Part shown: positions 1 through 8,510 of the stretch, one piece after another
How the letters are laid out: each line of letters starts with the position of its first letter
Position numbering within the stretch: the stretch's first letter is position 1
Assembly: GCF_003323715.1 (NCBI RefSeq)
Contig: NZ_QOIN01000046.1
Coordinates: 124,001-188,000, forward strand
DNA length: 64,000 nt
Direction: 5' to 3'
Source of the DNA: Streptomyces diacarni
GTDB taxonomy: Bacteria; Actinomycetota; Actinomycetes; Streptomycetales; Streptomycetaceae
Made by a program: the position numbers and the translations under genes
Notes under the pieces: generated by a model
The model's database searches: none
Told to the model about the DNA's origin: nothing
Seen by the model: the letters and a program-made list of their open reading frames with translations, nothing else

Positions 1-354
1 CCGCTCGGTGGCGAGGACCTCGACCACTACGCCGGTCCGCTGCGCCTCACCCGGGCCGAGGGCACCGAGCCCTTCGAACTGATGTCGGGCGGTGAGCCGG
101 TGACGGAGAACCCCCGGCCGGGCGAGGTGGTCTGGCGGGACGAGAGGGGCGTCACCTGCCGGCGCTGGAACTGGCGCCAGTGCGTCCGCACCCGCCTGAC
201 GTCCCGGACCACGCGCGCCGTCTTCCTCCTCGACGCCCTCGACCCCATGGACGACCCGGCCCTGGAGACCGCGGGCCGCGCCCTGACGGACGCCCTGGCC
301 GCGAGCAGCCCGGGCGCGGTGACGACCTCACGTCTGCTGCGGGCGGCCTCCTGA
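1..354 (+). CDS. B3/B4 tRNA-binding-domain protein (3' end only)
   Basis: The reading frame is open from the window edge to a TGA at 352-354, so only the last 117 residues are present and the start lies outside. The text GGEDLDHYAGPL followed by NPRPGEVVWRD and CRRWNWRQC is typical of the stand-alone B3/B4 domain also found in the beta subunit of phenylalanyl-tRNA synthetase. Such free-standing proteins are thought to bind or edit aminoacyl-tRNA, but their role is not settled. The gene converges on the sirtuin gene, and a strong hairpin separates the two. Confidence 0.75.
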   Translation, partial: PLGGEDLDHYAGPLRLTRAEGTEPFELMSGGEPVTENPRPGEVVWRDERGVTCRRWNWRQCVRTRLTSRTTRAVFLLDALDPMDDPALETAGRALTDALAASSPGAVTTSRLLRAAS

Positions 355-389
355 GGACCACTCCGGCCGTGGGGGCGGGCCAGCGCCCG

Positions 390-436
390 GGCGGCCGGCT
401 CCCGGAGGGCAGCCCGCCCTCCGGGAGCCGGCCGCC
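390..436. terminator. bidirectional terminator hairpin
   Basis: A perfect 21-bp GC-rich inverted repeat (arms 390-410 and 416-436) encloses a five-base loop. It lies between the stop of the B3/B4 gene and the stop of the convergent sirtuin gene. It has no U tract, as is usual for Streptomyces terminators. Confidence 0.85.
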
Positions 437-438
437 GC

Positions 439-1212
439 TCAGCCGTGCAGAGCGGCGAGCAGCGTGGGCAGGGACTCGCTGATGGGGTCGCGCACCACCT
501 CGTCGGCCAGCGCGTCGTACGGGGTGGGTTCGGCGTTGACGACGACGAGCCTGGCGCCGTGCTCGGCGGCCAGCCCCGCCAAGGACGCCGCGGGCTGGAC
601 CTGGAGGCTGGTGCCGACGGCGAGAAAGACGTCGCAGGCGCGGGCCACCGCCGCGGCCGAGCCCAGCACCTCCGCGTCGAGGGCCTGCCCGAACATCACC
701 GTGGCGGACTTCAGGACGCCGCCGCACTCCAGGCAGGCCGGATCGGCCTCCCCGGCCCCGACCCTGGTCAGCGCGCTCTCCATCGTCGAGCGCGCACCGC
801 AGGCCGTGCACACCACCGAGCGGGCGTTCCCGTGCAGCTCCAGCACCTTGCGTTCGGGGACGCCCGCCGCCTGGTGGAGCCCGTCGACGTTCTGGGTGAT
901 GACGCGGACAGGCGTACCCGAGGCATCCAGGCGTGCGATCGCGTCGTGCGCCGTGTTGGGCCGCGCCCGCCACACCGGGCTCTCGCCGCGCAGGGCCCAC
1001 GAGCGCCGGCGGATGTCCGGGTCCGCCATGTAGTACGCGTAGGTGACCAGCTTCTCGGCTTCCGGATCCCGGCGCCACACCCCCTGCGGGCCCCGGTAGT
1101 CGGGGATGCCCGAGTCCGTGGAGATCCCGGCTCCGGTCAGGATCGCCACCAGCGGTGCCGCGCCGCTCCCGGACCCGCCGTCCCCCGCGGGCGCGCTGTC
1201 ACGTTCGGTCAT
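439..1212 (-). CDS. Sir2-family NAD-dependent protein deacetylase
   Basis: This 257-residue protein is a sirtuin of the CobB type, which uses NAD to remove acyl groups from lysines. The NAD-binding GAGIS is at residues 27-31, TQNVDGLH at 106-113, and the catalytic histidine in LELHGN is at 127. A zinc site is complete with Cys135, Cys138, Cys160 and Cys163. Streptomyces sirtuins act on acyl-CoA synthetases and other metabolic enzymes, but the substrate here is unknown. The ATG at 1212 has no Shine-Dalgarno sequence and lies 7 nt downstream of a TACGCT hexamer, so the mRNA is probably leaderless. The gene is divergent from the phosphatase gene, 59 bp away. Confidence 0.93.
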   Translation of the reverse strand: MTERDSAPAGDGGSGSGAAPLVAILTGAGISTDSGIPDYRGPQGVWRRDPEAEKLVTYAYYMADPDIRRRSWALRGESPVWRARPNTAHDAIARLDASGTPVRVITQNVDGLHQAAGVPERKVLELHGNARSVVCTACGARSTMESALTRVGAGEADPACLECGGVLKSATVMFGQALDAEVLGSAAAVARACDVFLAVGTSLQVQPAASLAGLAAEHGARLVVVNAEPTPYDALADEVVRDPISESLPTLLAALHG

Positions 1213-1219
1213 GGTTTCC

Positions 1220-1225
1220 AGCGTA
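1220..1225 (-). promoter_or_regulatory. candidate -10 box, leaderless sirtuin mRNA
   Basis: On the minus strand this reads TACGCT, matching TAnnnT. It sits 7 nt before the ATG at 1212, and no ribosome-binding site lies between. Confidence 0.5.
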
Positions 1226-1271
1226 GATCCCGGTCTCGCCGCCCGTCCCCGCCCCGTGCTTCCATGGAGCG

Positions 1272-2093
1272 GTGATCGACGACGAGCTGATGACAGCGGT
1301 GGAGGAGGCCGTCCGCGAGGCGGTGGACGCGGAGGTCGTGCCGCGCTGGCGCAAGCTCGCCGAGGACGAGATCACCACCAAGTCGGGCAGCCACGACCTG
1401 GTCACCGTCGCCGACCAGCGCGCCGAGCAGCGCCTGTCGGACGCGCTGCGCGCGCTGCTGCCGGGATCGGCCGTCGTGGGCGAGGAGGGCGTGCACGCGC
1501 ACCCCGCCTCCTATGCCGCGCTCGCCGGGGAAGAGCCCGTGTGGATCATCGACCCGATCGACGGCACCCGCCAGTTCGTCGCCGGGGAGGAGGGTTTTTG
1601 CACCATGGTCGCCCTCGCCCACCACGGTGAGACCCTGGGCGCCTGGATACACGCCCCCGCCCTCGGCCGGACCGTCCTCGCCAGGCGCGGGGGAGGGGCC
1701 CTGGTCAATGGCGAGCCCCTGTACGCGGGTTCGCCCGAAAGCGGGGCGCCGTTGCGCGTCGCCGTCTCGCACCCGGACTACACGGACGAGTCCCAGAAGC
1801 GCTCGCTGCGCGGGCTGCACACCGAAGGCGTGGACGTACGCGACACCGGCTCGGCGGGCCTGGAGTACCTCGCCCTCGCCGAGGGCCGGCTGGACGCGGT
1901 GGCCTACACCTGGGAGGCCGCCTGGGACCACGCCGCGGGGCTGCTCACGGTCACCGAGGCGGGGGGCGCGCACAGCACCGTCGCGTACGCCCCCTTCCGC
2001 CTCGCGGGGGACAACGCGCTTCCCTTCACGGCGGCGCGTGACGCGGACACGACGCGGCGTATGGTGGGCCTCCTGCGCGAGCAGCACGACTGA
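1272..2093 (+). CDS. inositol monophosphatase-family phosphatase
   Basis: This 273-residue Mg-dependent phosphatase belongs to the inositol monophosphatase / histidinol-phosphatase (HisN) / CysQ superfamily. The metal-site motifs are all present: DLVTVAD at 42-48, GEE at 70-72, WIIDPIDGT at 91-99 and WDHAAG near 215. In actinobacteria close relatives dephosphorylate histidinol phosphate or inositol phosphate, and sequence alone does not tell which. The start is GTG at 1272, ten codons before any other good start. The FAD oxidoreductase follows after an 18-nt gap and is probably co-transcribed. Confidence 0.88.
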   Translation: MIDDELMTAVEEAVREAVDAEVVPRWRKLAEDEITTKSGSHDLVTVADQRAEQRLSDALRALLPGSAVVGEEGVHAHPASYAALAGEEPVWIIDPIDGTRQFVAGEEGFCTMVALAHHGETLGAWIHAPALGRTVLARRGGGALVNGEPLYAGSPESGAPLRVAVSHPDYTDESQKRSLRGLHTEGVDVRDTGSAGLEYLALAEGRLDAVAYTWEAAWDHAAGLLTVTEAGGAHSTVAYAPFRLAGDNALPFTAARDADTTRRMVGLLREQHD

Positions 2094-2111
2094 CGGCGAG
2101 GGGAGCCACAC

Positions 2112-3542
2112 GTGCCAGCGATCCGGGACGCGGTCGTCGTCGGAGCAGGCCCCAACGGGCTGACCGCGGCCGTGGAGTTGGCCCGCCGCGGGTTCGACGT
2201 CGAACTGTTCGAGGCGCGGGACGCGGTGGGCGGTGGCGCCCGCACCGAGGAGCTGACGCTGCCCGGCTTCCGCCACGACCCCTGCTCCGCCGTCCACCCC
2301 ACCGGCGCCGGATCGCCCGCCTTCCGTTCCATGCCGCTTGGCCGGTACGGACTCGAATGGCTGCACCCCGAACTGCCCATGGCCCACCCGTTCCCCGACG
2401 GCAGCGCCGCCGTGCTCGCGCGCTCCGTGGGGGAGACGGCGGCCTCGCTCGGCCCGCGCGACGCGGGAGCCTACCGCCGGCTGGTGGGCCCCTACATCGG
2501 CCGCTGGGAGACGCTCGCCGAAGACTTCTTCGGCTACGGCTCGGTGCTCAACGGCCGCTTCCCCCTCGACCCCCTCCAGCTCCTTCGCTTCGGGATGACC
2601 GGGCTCCAGCCGGTCACCTGGTCGAAGGCCAGGTTCCGGGACGCCAAGGGCCCCGCGCTGTTCGCCGGCATGGCGGGCCACGTCATCGCACCCATGAACA
2701 ACCCCTTCATGATGGCGCCGGCACTCGTCTTCGCGCTCGCCGCGCACGCCGTCGGCTGGCCGGTACCGCGCGGCGGCTCGCAGGCCATCTCCGACGCGCT
2801 GGCCGGCTACCTGCGCGCACTGGGAGGCCTGATCCACACCGGCGTGGAGGTCAAGCGCCTCGACGAGCTGCCGCCCGCGCGCGCCTACGTCTTCGACACC
2901 TCACCGACCGCGCTCGCCCGCATCGCGGGCCTGGGCAGCGCGTACGACAACGTCCGCTACGGCGCCAGCCTCTTCAAGATCGACTATGCGCTGGACGGCC
3001 CCGTCCCGTGGACCTCTCCCGAGGCGGCCCGCGCCGGCACGGTGCACATCGGCCCGACGCTCGACGACATCGACACCGCGATGAAGGACGCGGTGGTCCG
3101 CGGGCGCGCCCCCGAGCGGCCTTTCCTGATCACCTCGCAGCCCAGCCTGACCGACCCGACCCGCGCCCCCGAGGGCAAGGGCGTCTTCTGGGCGTACGGG
3201 CACCTGCCCAACGGCTGGAGAGGCGACGCCACCGAGGCCGTCGAGCGCCAGATCGAGCGCTTCGCGCCGGGCTTCCGCGACCGGGTGCTCGCCCGCGCCA
3301 CCGCGGGGCCGCCCGAGCTGGCCGCCCGCAACGCCAACTACGTCGGCGGCGACATCGCCTGCGGCTCGGCGGCCGGGCTGCGCCTGCTGATCAGGCCCAA
3401 GCTCACGCGCGTCCCCTACGAGACCGCGCACCCCGCCGTCTACCTGTGCTCGTCGGCCACCCCGCCGGGCCCCGGCGTGCACGGTATGGCGGGGCACCAC
3501 GCGGCCCGCGCGGTATGGCGCAGGCTGCACCGCAGGGTGTGA
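2112..3542 (+). CDS. phytoene-desaturase-like FAD-dependent oxidoreductase
   Basis: A 476-residue flavoprotein with an N-terminal Rossmann fold: VVGAGPNGL at about 8-16, then an acidic end of strand two (ELFEARDAVGGG). The C-terminal GPGVHGMAGHHAARAVWR resembles the FAD-closing segment of the phytoene desaturase/retinol saturase family. Such NAD(P)/FAD oxidoreductases are common in actinobacteria, mostly without a known substrate. No carotenoid genes lie nearby, so a role in carotenogenesis is not supported. The start is GTG at 2112, preceded by GAGGGGA. It follows the phosphatase gene after 18 nt. Confidence 0.85.
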   Translation: MPAIRDAVVVGAGPNGLTAAVELARRGFDVELFEARDAVGGGARTEELTLPGFRHDPCSAVHPTGAGSPAFRSMPLGRYGLEWLHPELPMAHPFPDGSAAVLARSVGETAASLGPRDAGAYRRLVGPYIGRWETLAEDFFGYGSVLNGRFPLDPLQLLRFGMTGLQPVTWSKARFRDAKGPALFAGMAGHVIAPMNNPFMMAPALVFALAAHAVGWPVPRGGSQAISDALAGYLRALGGLIHTGVEVKRLDELPPARAYVFDTSPTALARIAGLGSAYDNVRYGASLFKIDYALDGPVPWTSPEAARAGTVHIGPTLDDIDTAMKDAVVRGRAPERPFLITSQPSLTDPTRAPEGKGVFWAYGHLPNGWRGDATEAVERQIERFAPGFRDRVLARATAGPPELAARNANYVGGDIACGSAAGLRLLIRPKLTRVPYETAHPAVYLCSSATPPGPGVHGMAGHHAARAVWRRLHRRV

Positions 3543-3650
3543 CCGCCGTCGGGTCGACGACGGCCCCATGGTCGGGGAAGCCGCCCGCCAGATAGGGTCA
3601 CGACGGCGCGACTGCCTGTTCGAACAACAGAGAGACCCAGGGGCAGAACC

Positions 3651-4784
3651 ATGACTACGACGGCGCGGACCACACCGGCGCGCGTGCTGATCGCCGCGGA
3701 CAAGTTCAAGGGATCGCTGACGGCCGTCGAGGTCGCCGACCGCGTGACGGCCGGAATCCGGAAGGCACACCCCGAGGCGGAGGTCGAGGCCGTACCCGTG
3801 GCCGACGGCGGCGACGGCACCGTCGCGGCGGCCGTCGCCGGCGGCTTCACCCGCCACGAGGTGGAGGTCACCGGGCCGACCGGTGCCCCTGTCACCGCCG
3901 CCTTCGCGCTCCGCGAGGGCACGGCCGTCGTGGAGATGGCCGAGGCGGCAGGTCTCCAGCACCTGCCGCCGGGGGTCTTCGTGCCCCTGACGGCCACCAC
4001 CTTCGGCGTCGGCGAACTGCTGCTGGCCGCACTCGACGCGGGCGCCACCACGATCATCCTCGGCGTCGGGGGGTCCGCCACCACCGACGGCGGCGCCGGC
4101 ATGCTCGACGCCCTCGGCGCCCATCTCCTGGACCGCGACGGCGACTCCGTGCCATGGGGCGGCGGCGGGCTGCGCGAGCTGGTCACTGCCGATCTGTCGA
4201 CCGTGGACGCGCGGCTGAAGAACGTCGAGGTCGTCCTCGCCAGCGACGTCGACAATCCGCTGACGGGCCCCAAGGGCGCGGCCGCCGTCTACGGCCCGCA
4301 GAAGGGGGCGAGCGAGGAGGACGTGCAGCTACTCGACGGCGCCCTCACGCACCTCGCGGAGATCCTCGGCGAGCAGGAGGCCGCCGCGGCGCCCGGCGCG
4401 GGCGCGGCGGGCGGCATCGGGTTCGGCGCCCTGGTCGGGCTCCGCGCACGCTTCAGGCCCGGCATCGACCTCCTCATGGAGGAGCTGGGCGTCGAGGCCG
4501 CCATCCAGCGGGCCGCGCTCGTGATCACCGGTGAGGGCTCGCTGGACGAGCAGACCCTGCACGGCAAGGCTCCGGCCGGTGTCGCGGCGGCTGCCGGGCG
4601 GGCCGGCAAGCCCGTGGTGGCGGTGTGCGGGCGGCTGGCCATCGACCGCAAGCAGCTCAGGGCCGCCGGGATCGAGCGCGCCTACGCGCTGACGGACATC
4701 GAGCCGGACGTCCAGCGGTGCATCGCCGAGGCCGGGCCGCTGCTGGAGCAGCTCGCCGAGCAGCTGGCCACCGACCAGCTCTGA
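3651..4784 (+). CDS. glycerate kinase (GlxK/GarK family)
   Basis: A 377-residue kinase that phosphorylates glycerate with ATP and so feeds glyoxylate/glycerate carbon into glycolysis. The N-terminal IAADKFKGSLTA, the central GVGGSATTDGGAGMLDALG and the late ITGEGSLDEQTLHGKAP are hallmark segments of family-1 glycerate kinases. The length is normal. ATG at 3651 is preceded by a purine-rich GGGGCAG. The position near the ethylmalonyl-CoA genes, which yield glyoxylate, is suggestive, but the gene is on the opposite strand and separately transcribed. Confidence 0.92.
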   Translation: MTTTARTTPARVLIAADKFKGSLTAVEVADRVTAGIRKAHPEAEVEAVPVADGGDGTVAAAVAGGFTRHEVEVTGPTGAPVTAAFALREGTAVVEMAEAAGLQHLPPGVFVPLTATTFGVGELLLAALDAGATTIILGVGGSATTDGGAGMLDALGAHLLDRDGDSVPWGGGGLRELVTADLSTVDARLKNVEVVLASDVDNPLTGPKGAAAVYGPQKGASEEDVQLLDGALTHLAEILGEQEAAAAPGAGAAGGIGFGALVGLRARFRPGIDLLMEELGVEAAIQRAALVITGEGSLDEQTLHGKAPAGVAAAAGRAGKPVVAVCGRLAIDRKQLRAAGIERAYALTDIEPDVQRCIAEAGPLLEQLAEQLATDQL

Positions 4785-4835
4785 GCTTTTCCCCTACCTC
4801 GGCCCTTCCCGTTTGCTGGGGGCGGGCTGAAAATG

Positions 4836-4947
4836 CAGCCCGTCTGGGGGCGCCTCCCGGACGGAGTCCGGGGGAGATTGAGGACGAGCGAAGCGATAAC
4901 CGGGGGCCTGGGGGCAGCGCCCCAGGAAACGGTGAAAGGGCGGGGCA
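4836..4947 (+). repeat. interspersed intergenic repeat, copy 1
   Basis: This AT-poor intergenic element contains TCCGGGGGAGATTGAGGACG and ends in GGAAACGGTGAAAGGGCGGG. A related copy in the opposite orientation lies at 63326-63451. By eye the two align over about 110 bp with most bases conserved. Elements with this sequence are familiar from streptomycete intergenic regions. Its function is unknown. Confidence 0.75.
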
Positions 4948-4966
4948 GGGGCTCTGGTCACGACAA

Positions 4967-4998
4967 GAGGGGCCCGCCACACGCGTGGCGGGCCCCTC
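4967..4998. terminator. bidirectional terminator hairpin
   Basis: A perfect 14-bp stem (arms 4967-4980 and 4985-4998) with the loop ACGC lies between the convergent glycerate kinase and pssA genes. Confidence 0.85.
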
Positions 4999-5014
4999 TC
5001 CTGCGTGACGGTGA

Positions 5015-5923
5015 CTAGCCCTGCGCGGCGGCCCGCGCCTCGCGGCGGTTGTCGCGGAAGGCGTTCACCCGGCGTGCCGTCGCGAACAGCGGGATGACGG
5101 CCCCGAGGACGACCTGGAGCGCGCATCCGGTCTGGAGCAGCAGCTCGCCACCGGGGGCGTCGAACGCCCACGAGGCCAGCAGACCCATGCTGAGCACGAT
5201 CCAGCAGAGCATGGCCACCGCGAGCCGTCCGCGCGGCTTGGGGTACTCGACGCGGCTGACCATCAGCCATGCCACGCCCAGGATGCCCAGCGCGGTGGGC
5301 ATGAACGGCAGCTCCAGCAGCACGATCGAGATGACGGTCAGCGCCCCGAAGGGCCCCGGCATGCCCTGGAACATCCCGTTGCGCATGGGCACGCAGGAGA
5401 ACCGGGCAAGCCGCAGCACCACCGCCAACAGCACCACGATCGCGGCGACCACGGAGACGCGCTGGTTGGCGTCGTTGGCGACCATGCCCCACACGGCCAC
5501 GAAGTAGGCGGGGGCGAGACCGAAGCTGATGAGGTCGGAGAGGTTGTCCAGCTCGGCGCCCATGGCCGAGCTGCGCAGCTTGCGTGCGACCAGCCCGTCG
5601 AAGAGGTCGAAGACGGCCGCCATCAGCATCAGCACCACGGCCGTGGCCGCGCTGTGCCGGGCCATGCCGCCGTCCTCGCTGCCCGTCAGGTGCGGGATGA
5701 GCACGCCCGTGGTGGTGAAGTACACGGCCATGAAGCCGCAGGTGGCGTTGCCCAGCGTCAGCGTGTCCGCGATCGACAGGCGCGTCGAGAGTGGCATCTC
5801 GTCGTCGGCGTCGTCCTCGAAGTCGTCCGCGGCGAAGTCGTCCGCGAAGTCGGTGTCGCGCTCGGCGGTGCGTTCGGCACCCGGGGCCCAGGTGGGCTGG
5901 GCGTCGGGATCAATCACGGTCAA
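5015..5923 (-). CDS. pssA: CDP-diacylglycerol--serine O-phosphatidyltransferase
   Basis: A 302-residue integral membrane enzyme that makes phosphatidylserine from CDP-diacylglycerol and serine. The CDP-alcohol phosphatidyltransferase signature spans about 106-130 (DLFDG, AR, G122, D126, D130), and several hydrophobic helices follow. The first 45 residues are unusually acidic (FADDFAADDFEDDADDE) and probably cytosolic. The start is TTG at 5923, with GTG at 5917 as an alternative. It overlaps the end of psd by 14 nt, so the pair is translationally coupled and carries the two steps to phosphatidylethanolamine. Confidence 0.93.
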   Translation of the reverse strand: MTVIDPDAQPTWAPGAERTAERDTDFADDFAADDFEDDADDEMPLSTRLSIADTLTLGNATCGFMAVYFTTTGVLIPHLTGSEDGGMARHSAATAVVLMLMAAVFDLFDGLVARKLRSSAMGAELDNLSDLISFGLAPAYFVAVWGMVANDANQRVSVVAAIVVLLAVVLRLARFSCVPMRNGMFQGMPGPFGALTVISIVLLELPFMPTALGILGVAWLMVSRVEYPKPRGRLAVAMLCWIVLSMGLLASWAFDAPGGELLLQTGCALQVVLGAVIPLFATARRVNAFRDNRREARAAAQG

Positions 5924-6599
5924 GGCGAGTCACCCCCGCTGTCGTGGCCTGGCCGACCTCCACGGCGGCCTCTACCCCCTTGGGGAGGTAGACGTCGACC
6001 CGGGAGCCGAACCTGATCAGCCCGAGGCGCTCACCCTGCTCGACCTTGGCGCCGCTGGGCAGGTAGGGCACGATACGCCGGGCGACGGCGCCGGCGATCT
6101 GCACCATCTCGATGTCGCCGAGCTCCGTGTCGAAGTGCCAGACGACGCGCTCGTTGTTCTCGCTCTCCTTGTTGAACGCCGGAACGTAGCCGCCGGGGAT
6201 GTGCTCGACGGACGTCACCGTGCCGGCCAGCGGCGCGCGGTTGACGTGGACGTTCAGCGGGCTCATGAAGATGGCGACACGGGTTCGGCCGTCCTCCCAC
6301 GGCATGATGCTCTGCACCACGCCGTCGGCCGGGGAGATCACCCGGCCCTGACCGATTTCCCGCTCCGGGTCGCGGAAGAACCACAGCATCCCGGCTGCGA
6401 GGGCCGTGGCCGGCACGGCGACCAGCGCGGCGCGTGGCGACTTGCGCACGCGCGCCAGGCTGAGGGCCGCCGTCGCGACGGTCGGCACGAGCCACGGCGA
6501 GGCTCCGCGCGCGAGGCGCACGCGGGGCGCGCCGCTCGCGCCGGAAGCCGGTCCCGGCAAGGGTGAGCCGCTGGGTGCAGTGGTAGGGCTGTGGGGCAT
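5910..6599 (-). CDS. psd: phosphatidylserine decarboxylase
   Basis: A 229-residue pyruvoyl enzyme that decarboxylates phosphatidylserine to phosphatidylethanolamine at the membrane. Signature segments are FFRDPER at 74-80, LNVHVNR at 115-121 and the self-cleavage site LIRFGS, with Gly-Ser at 198-199, the serine becoming the pyruvoyl group. An N-terminal hydrophobic segment is at about 35-72. The ATG at 6599 fits the usual length; the frame remains open upstream to 6746, but that extension reads as non-coding. It is the first gene of the psd-pssA pair and lies 169 nt downstream of the acyl-CoA dehydrogenase gene on the same strand. Confidence 0.93.
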   Translation of the reverse strand: MPHSPTTAPSGSPLPGPASGASGAPRVRLARGASPWLVPTVATAALSLARVRKSPRAALVAVPATALAAGMLWFFRDPEREIGQGRVISPADGVVQSIMPWEDGRTRVAIFMSPLNVHVNRAPLAGTVTSVEHIPGGYVPAFNKESENNERVVWHFDTELGDIEMVQIAGAVARRIVPYLPSGAKVEQGERLGLIRFGSRVDVYLPKGVEAAVEVGQATTAGVTRLDRD

Positions 6600-6768
6600 G
6601 AATGACCTTCGTAGCGGAGGGAGCCGCTTAGGAGACAGGGGACGGCGGCTTTCCCGGGATGCTATCGGTTTCTGAGGGCAACTGGGCAAGCCAGCGGGCC
6701 AGTCAGTGGCCGAAGTCCCGGGCCGGGGTGTGATCTTGATCCCCAAGAAAACACCCCGAAAGGGACAT

Positions 6769-7983
6769 TCAGCCCTGAGTGCGGTACTCCTCCAGCAGCC
6801 GCCGGCCCACGATCATTTTCTGGATCTCTGCGGTTCCCTCGCCGATCAGGAGCATCGGCGCTTCCCGGTAGAGCCGCTCGATCTCGTATTCCTTACTGAA
6901 ACCGTACCCGCCGTGTATACGGAAGGAGTCCTCGACGACCTCCTTGCAGTACTCGGATGCGAGATATTTGGCCATCCCCGCCTCCAGGTCGTTCCGTTGG
7001 CCCGAGTCCTTCTTGCGGGCGGCGCCGACCATCAAGGCGTGTGCCGCCTCGACCTTGGTGGCCATCTCGGCCAATTTGAACTGAATGGCCTGATGCCCGG
7101 CGATCGGCTTGCCAAACGTGTGACGCTGCTGTGCGTAGTCGATACCGAGCTCGAAAGCACGCTGGGCGACGCCGCAGCCACGTGCCGCAACATTCACCCG
7201 GCCGACTTCCACCCCGTCCATCATCTGGTAGAAACCGCGCCCGGTGGTGCCGCCGAGTACGCGGTCGGACGGAACACGCAGACCGTCCATGACGAGCTCG
7301 GTGGTGTCGACCCCCTTGTAGCCCATCTTCTCGATCTTGCCGGGGATGGTGAGACCCGGTTTGACCTGGCCGAATCCGGGCTCCTTTTCCACCAGGAACG
7401 TGGTCATGGACTTGTGCGGAGCGGTCCCCTGCCCATGGCCCTCCTCCGTCCGGCACAACACCGCCACCAGCGTGGACGAGGCTCCGTTGGTCAGCCACAT
7501 CTTCTGCCCGCTCAGCAGGAAGTCGCCGGACTCGTCGGTGGTGCGCTCCCCCTTGGAGGAGATGGCCGAGACGTCCGAACCCAGGCCGGGTTCCGACATC
7601 GAGAAAGCCCCGCGGACCTCGCCCGTCGCCATCCTCGGCAGAAAGTGCGCCCGCTGTTCCTCGGTGCCGTGCCGCACCAGCATGTGGGCCACGATGAAGT
7701 GCGTGTTGATGATGCCCGACACACTCATCCAGCCGCGGGCTATTTCCTCCACGCAGAGCGCGTAGGTGAGCAGCGACTCGCCGAGTCCGCCGTACTCCTC
7801 GGGGATCATCAGCCCGAAGACACCCAGCTCTTTGAGGCCCGCCACGATCTCGTCCGGATACGCGTCCGCGTGCTCGAGTTCCGTGGCCACCGGGATGATC
7901 TCTTTGTCGACGAAGTCGCGAACCGTCGAGACGATTTCCCGCTGTATCTCCGTCAGGCCTTCCGTCTGCGCCAGACGTCCCAT
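6769..7983 (-). CDS. acyl-CoA dehydrogenase, probable methylsuccinyl-CoA dehydrogenase
   Basis: A 404-residue FAD-dependent acyl-CoA dehydrogenase. It has the family signature AFSMSEPGLGSDV and the C-terminal IGEGTAEIQ, whose Glu382 is the expected catalytic base. As the last gene of the ccr-meaA-lyase-MaoC run, it most likely oxidises methylsuccinyl-CoA to mesaconyl-CoA. As I recall, the proteobacterial enzyme for that step is longer, so the assignment rests on context rather than on diagnostic residues. The ATG at 7983 is one base away from the stop of the MaoC gene. Confidence 0.87.
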   Translation of the reverse strand: MGRLAQTEGLTEIQREIVSTVRDFVDKEIIPVATELEHADAYPDEIVAGLKELGVFGLMIPEEYGGLGESLLTYALCVEEIARGWMSVSGIINTHFIVAHMLVRHGTEEQRAHFLPRMATGEVRGAFSMSEPGLGSDVSAISSKGERTTDESGDFLLSGQKMWLTNGASSTLVAVLCRTEEGHGQGTAPHKSMTTFLVEKEPGFGQVKPGLTIPGKIEKMGYKGVDTTELVMDGLRVPSDRVLGGTTGRGFYQMMDGVEVGRVNVAARGCGVAQRAFELGIDYAQQRHTFGKPIAGHQAIQFKLAEMATKVEAAHALMVGAARKKDSGQRNDLEAGMAKYLASEYCKEVVEDSFRIHGGYGFSKEYEIERLYREAPMLLIGEGTAEIQKMIVGRRLLEEYRTQG

Positions 7984-7984
7984 G

Positions 7985-8509
7985 TCACTTACCGCCCTTC
8001 GGCGCGGGCTCGGTCAACTCGGGACGGCCCGGCTGTTCCCCGCCGCGTGCGGCGACGTAATCCCGGGTCGGCACCATCACCTTCCGGCGGAAGACGCACA
8101 CGAGCGTGCCGTCCTGGGTGCAGCCCTTCGTCTCGACGGACACGATGCCCCGGTCGCTCTTCGACCTCGACGGCGTCTTGTCCAGCACCGTCGTCTCGCC
8201 GTACAGGGTGTCGCCGTGGAAGGTCGGGGCGACGTGCTTGAGGGACTCGATCTCCAGATTGGCGATGGCCTTCCCCGACACGTCCGGCACCGACATGCCC
8301 AGTAGCAGGGAATAGACGTAGTTGCCGACCACCACGTTCTTGCCGAAGTCCGTCGTCGAGCCGGCGTAGTGGCGATCCAGGTGGAGCGGGTGGTGGTTCA
8401 TGGTGAGCAGGCAGAACAGATGGTCGTCGTACTCGGTGACGGTCTTGCCCGGCCAGTGCTTGTAGGTGTCGCCCACCGTGAACTCTTCGAAAGTGCGGCC
8501 GAACTGCAT
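7985..8509 (-). CDS. MaoC-like hydratase, probable mesaconyl-CoA hydratase
   Basis: A 174-residue single hot-dog-fold protein of the MaoC dehydratase family. The hydratase segment is near the N-terminus (CLLTMNHHPLHLD followed by FGKNVVVGN), where the Asp/His pair of the hot-dog active site is expected. In the ethylmalonyl-CoA pathway this step hydrates mesaconyl-CoA to beta-methylmalyl-CoA, the substrate of the lyase encoded just upstream. The start at 8509 has a GAGGAGG ribosome-binding site, and the gap to the lyase gene is one base. Confidence 0.87.
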   Translation of the reverse strand: MQFGRTFEEFTVGDTYKHWPGKTVTEYDDHLFCLLTMNHHPLHLDRHYAGSTTDFGKNVVVGNYVYSLLLGMSVPDVSGKAIANLEIESLKHVAPTFHGDTLYGETTVLDKTPSRSKSDRGIVSVETKGCTQDGTLVCVFRRKVMVPTRDYVAARGGEQPGRPELTEPAPKGGK

Positions 8510-8510
8510 C

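Noticed and set aside
3617..3626. TGTTCGAACA as a possible SOS/LexA box before glycerate kinase
   Set aside because: The 10-bp palindrome has the halves abutting rather than GAAC-N4-GTTC spacing, and the gene has no DNA-damage link.
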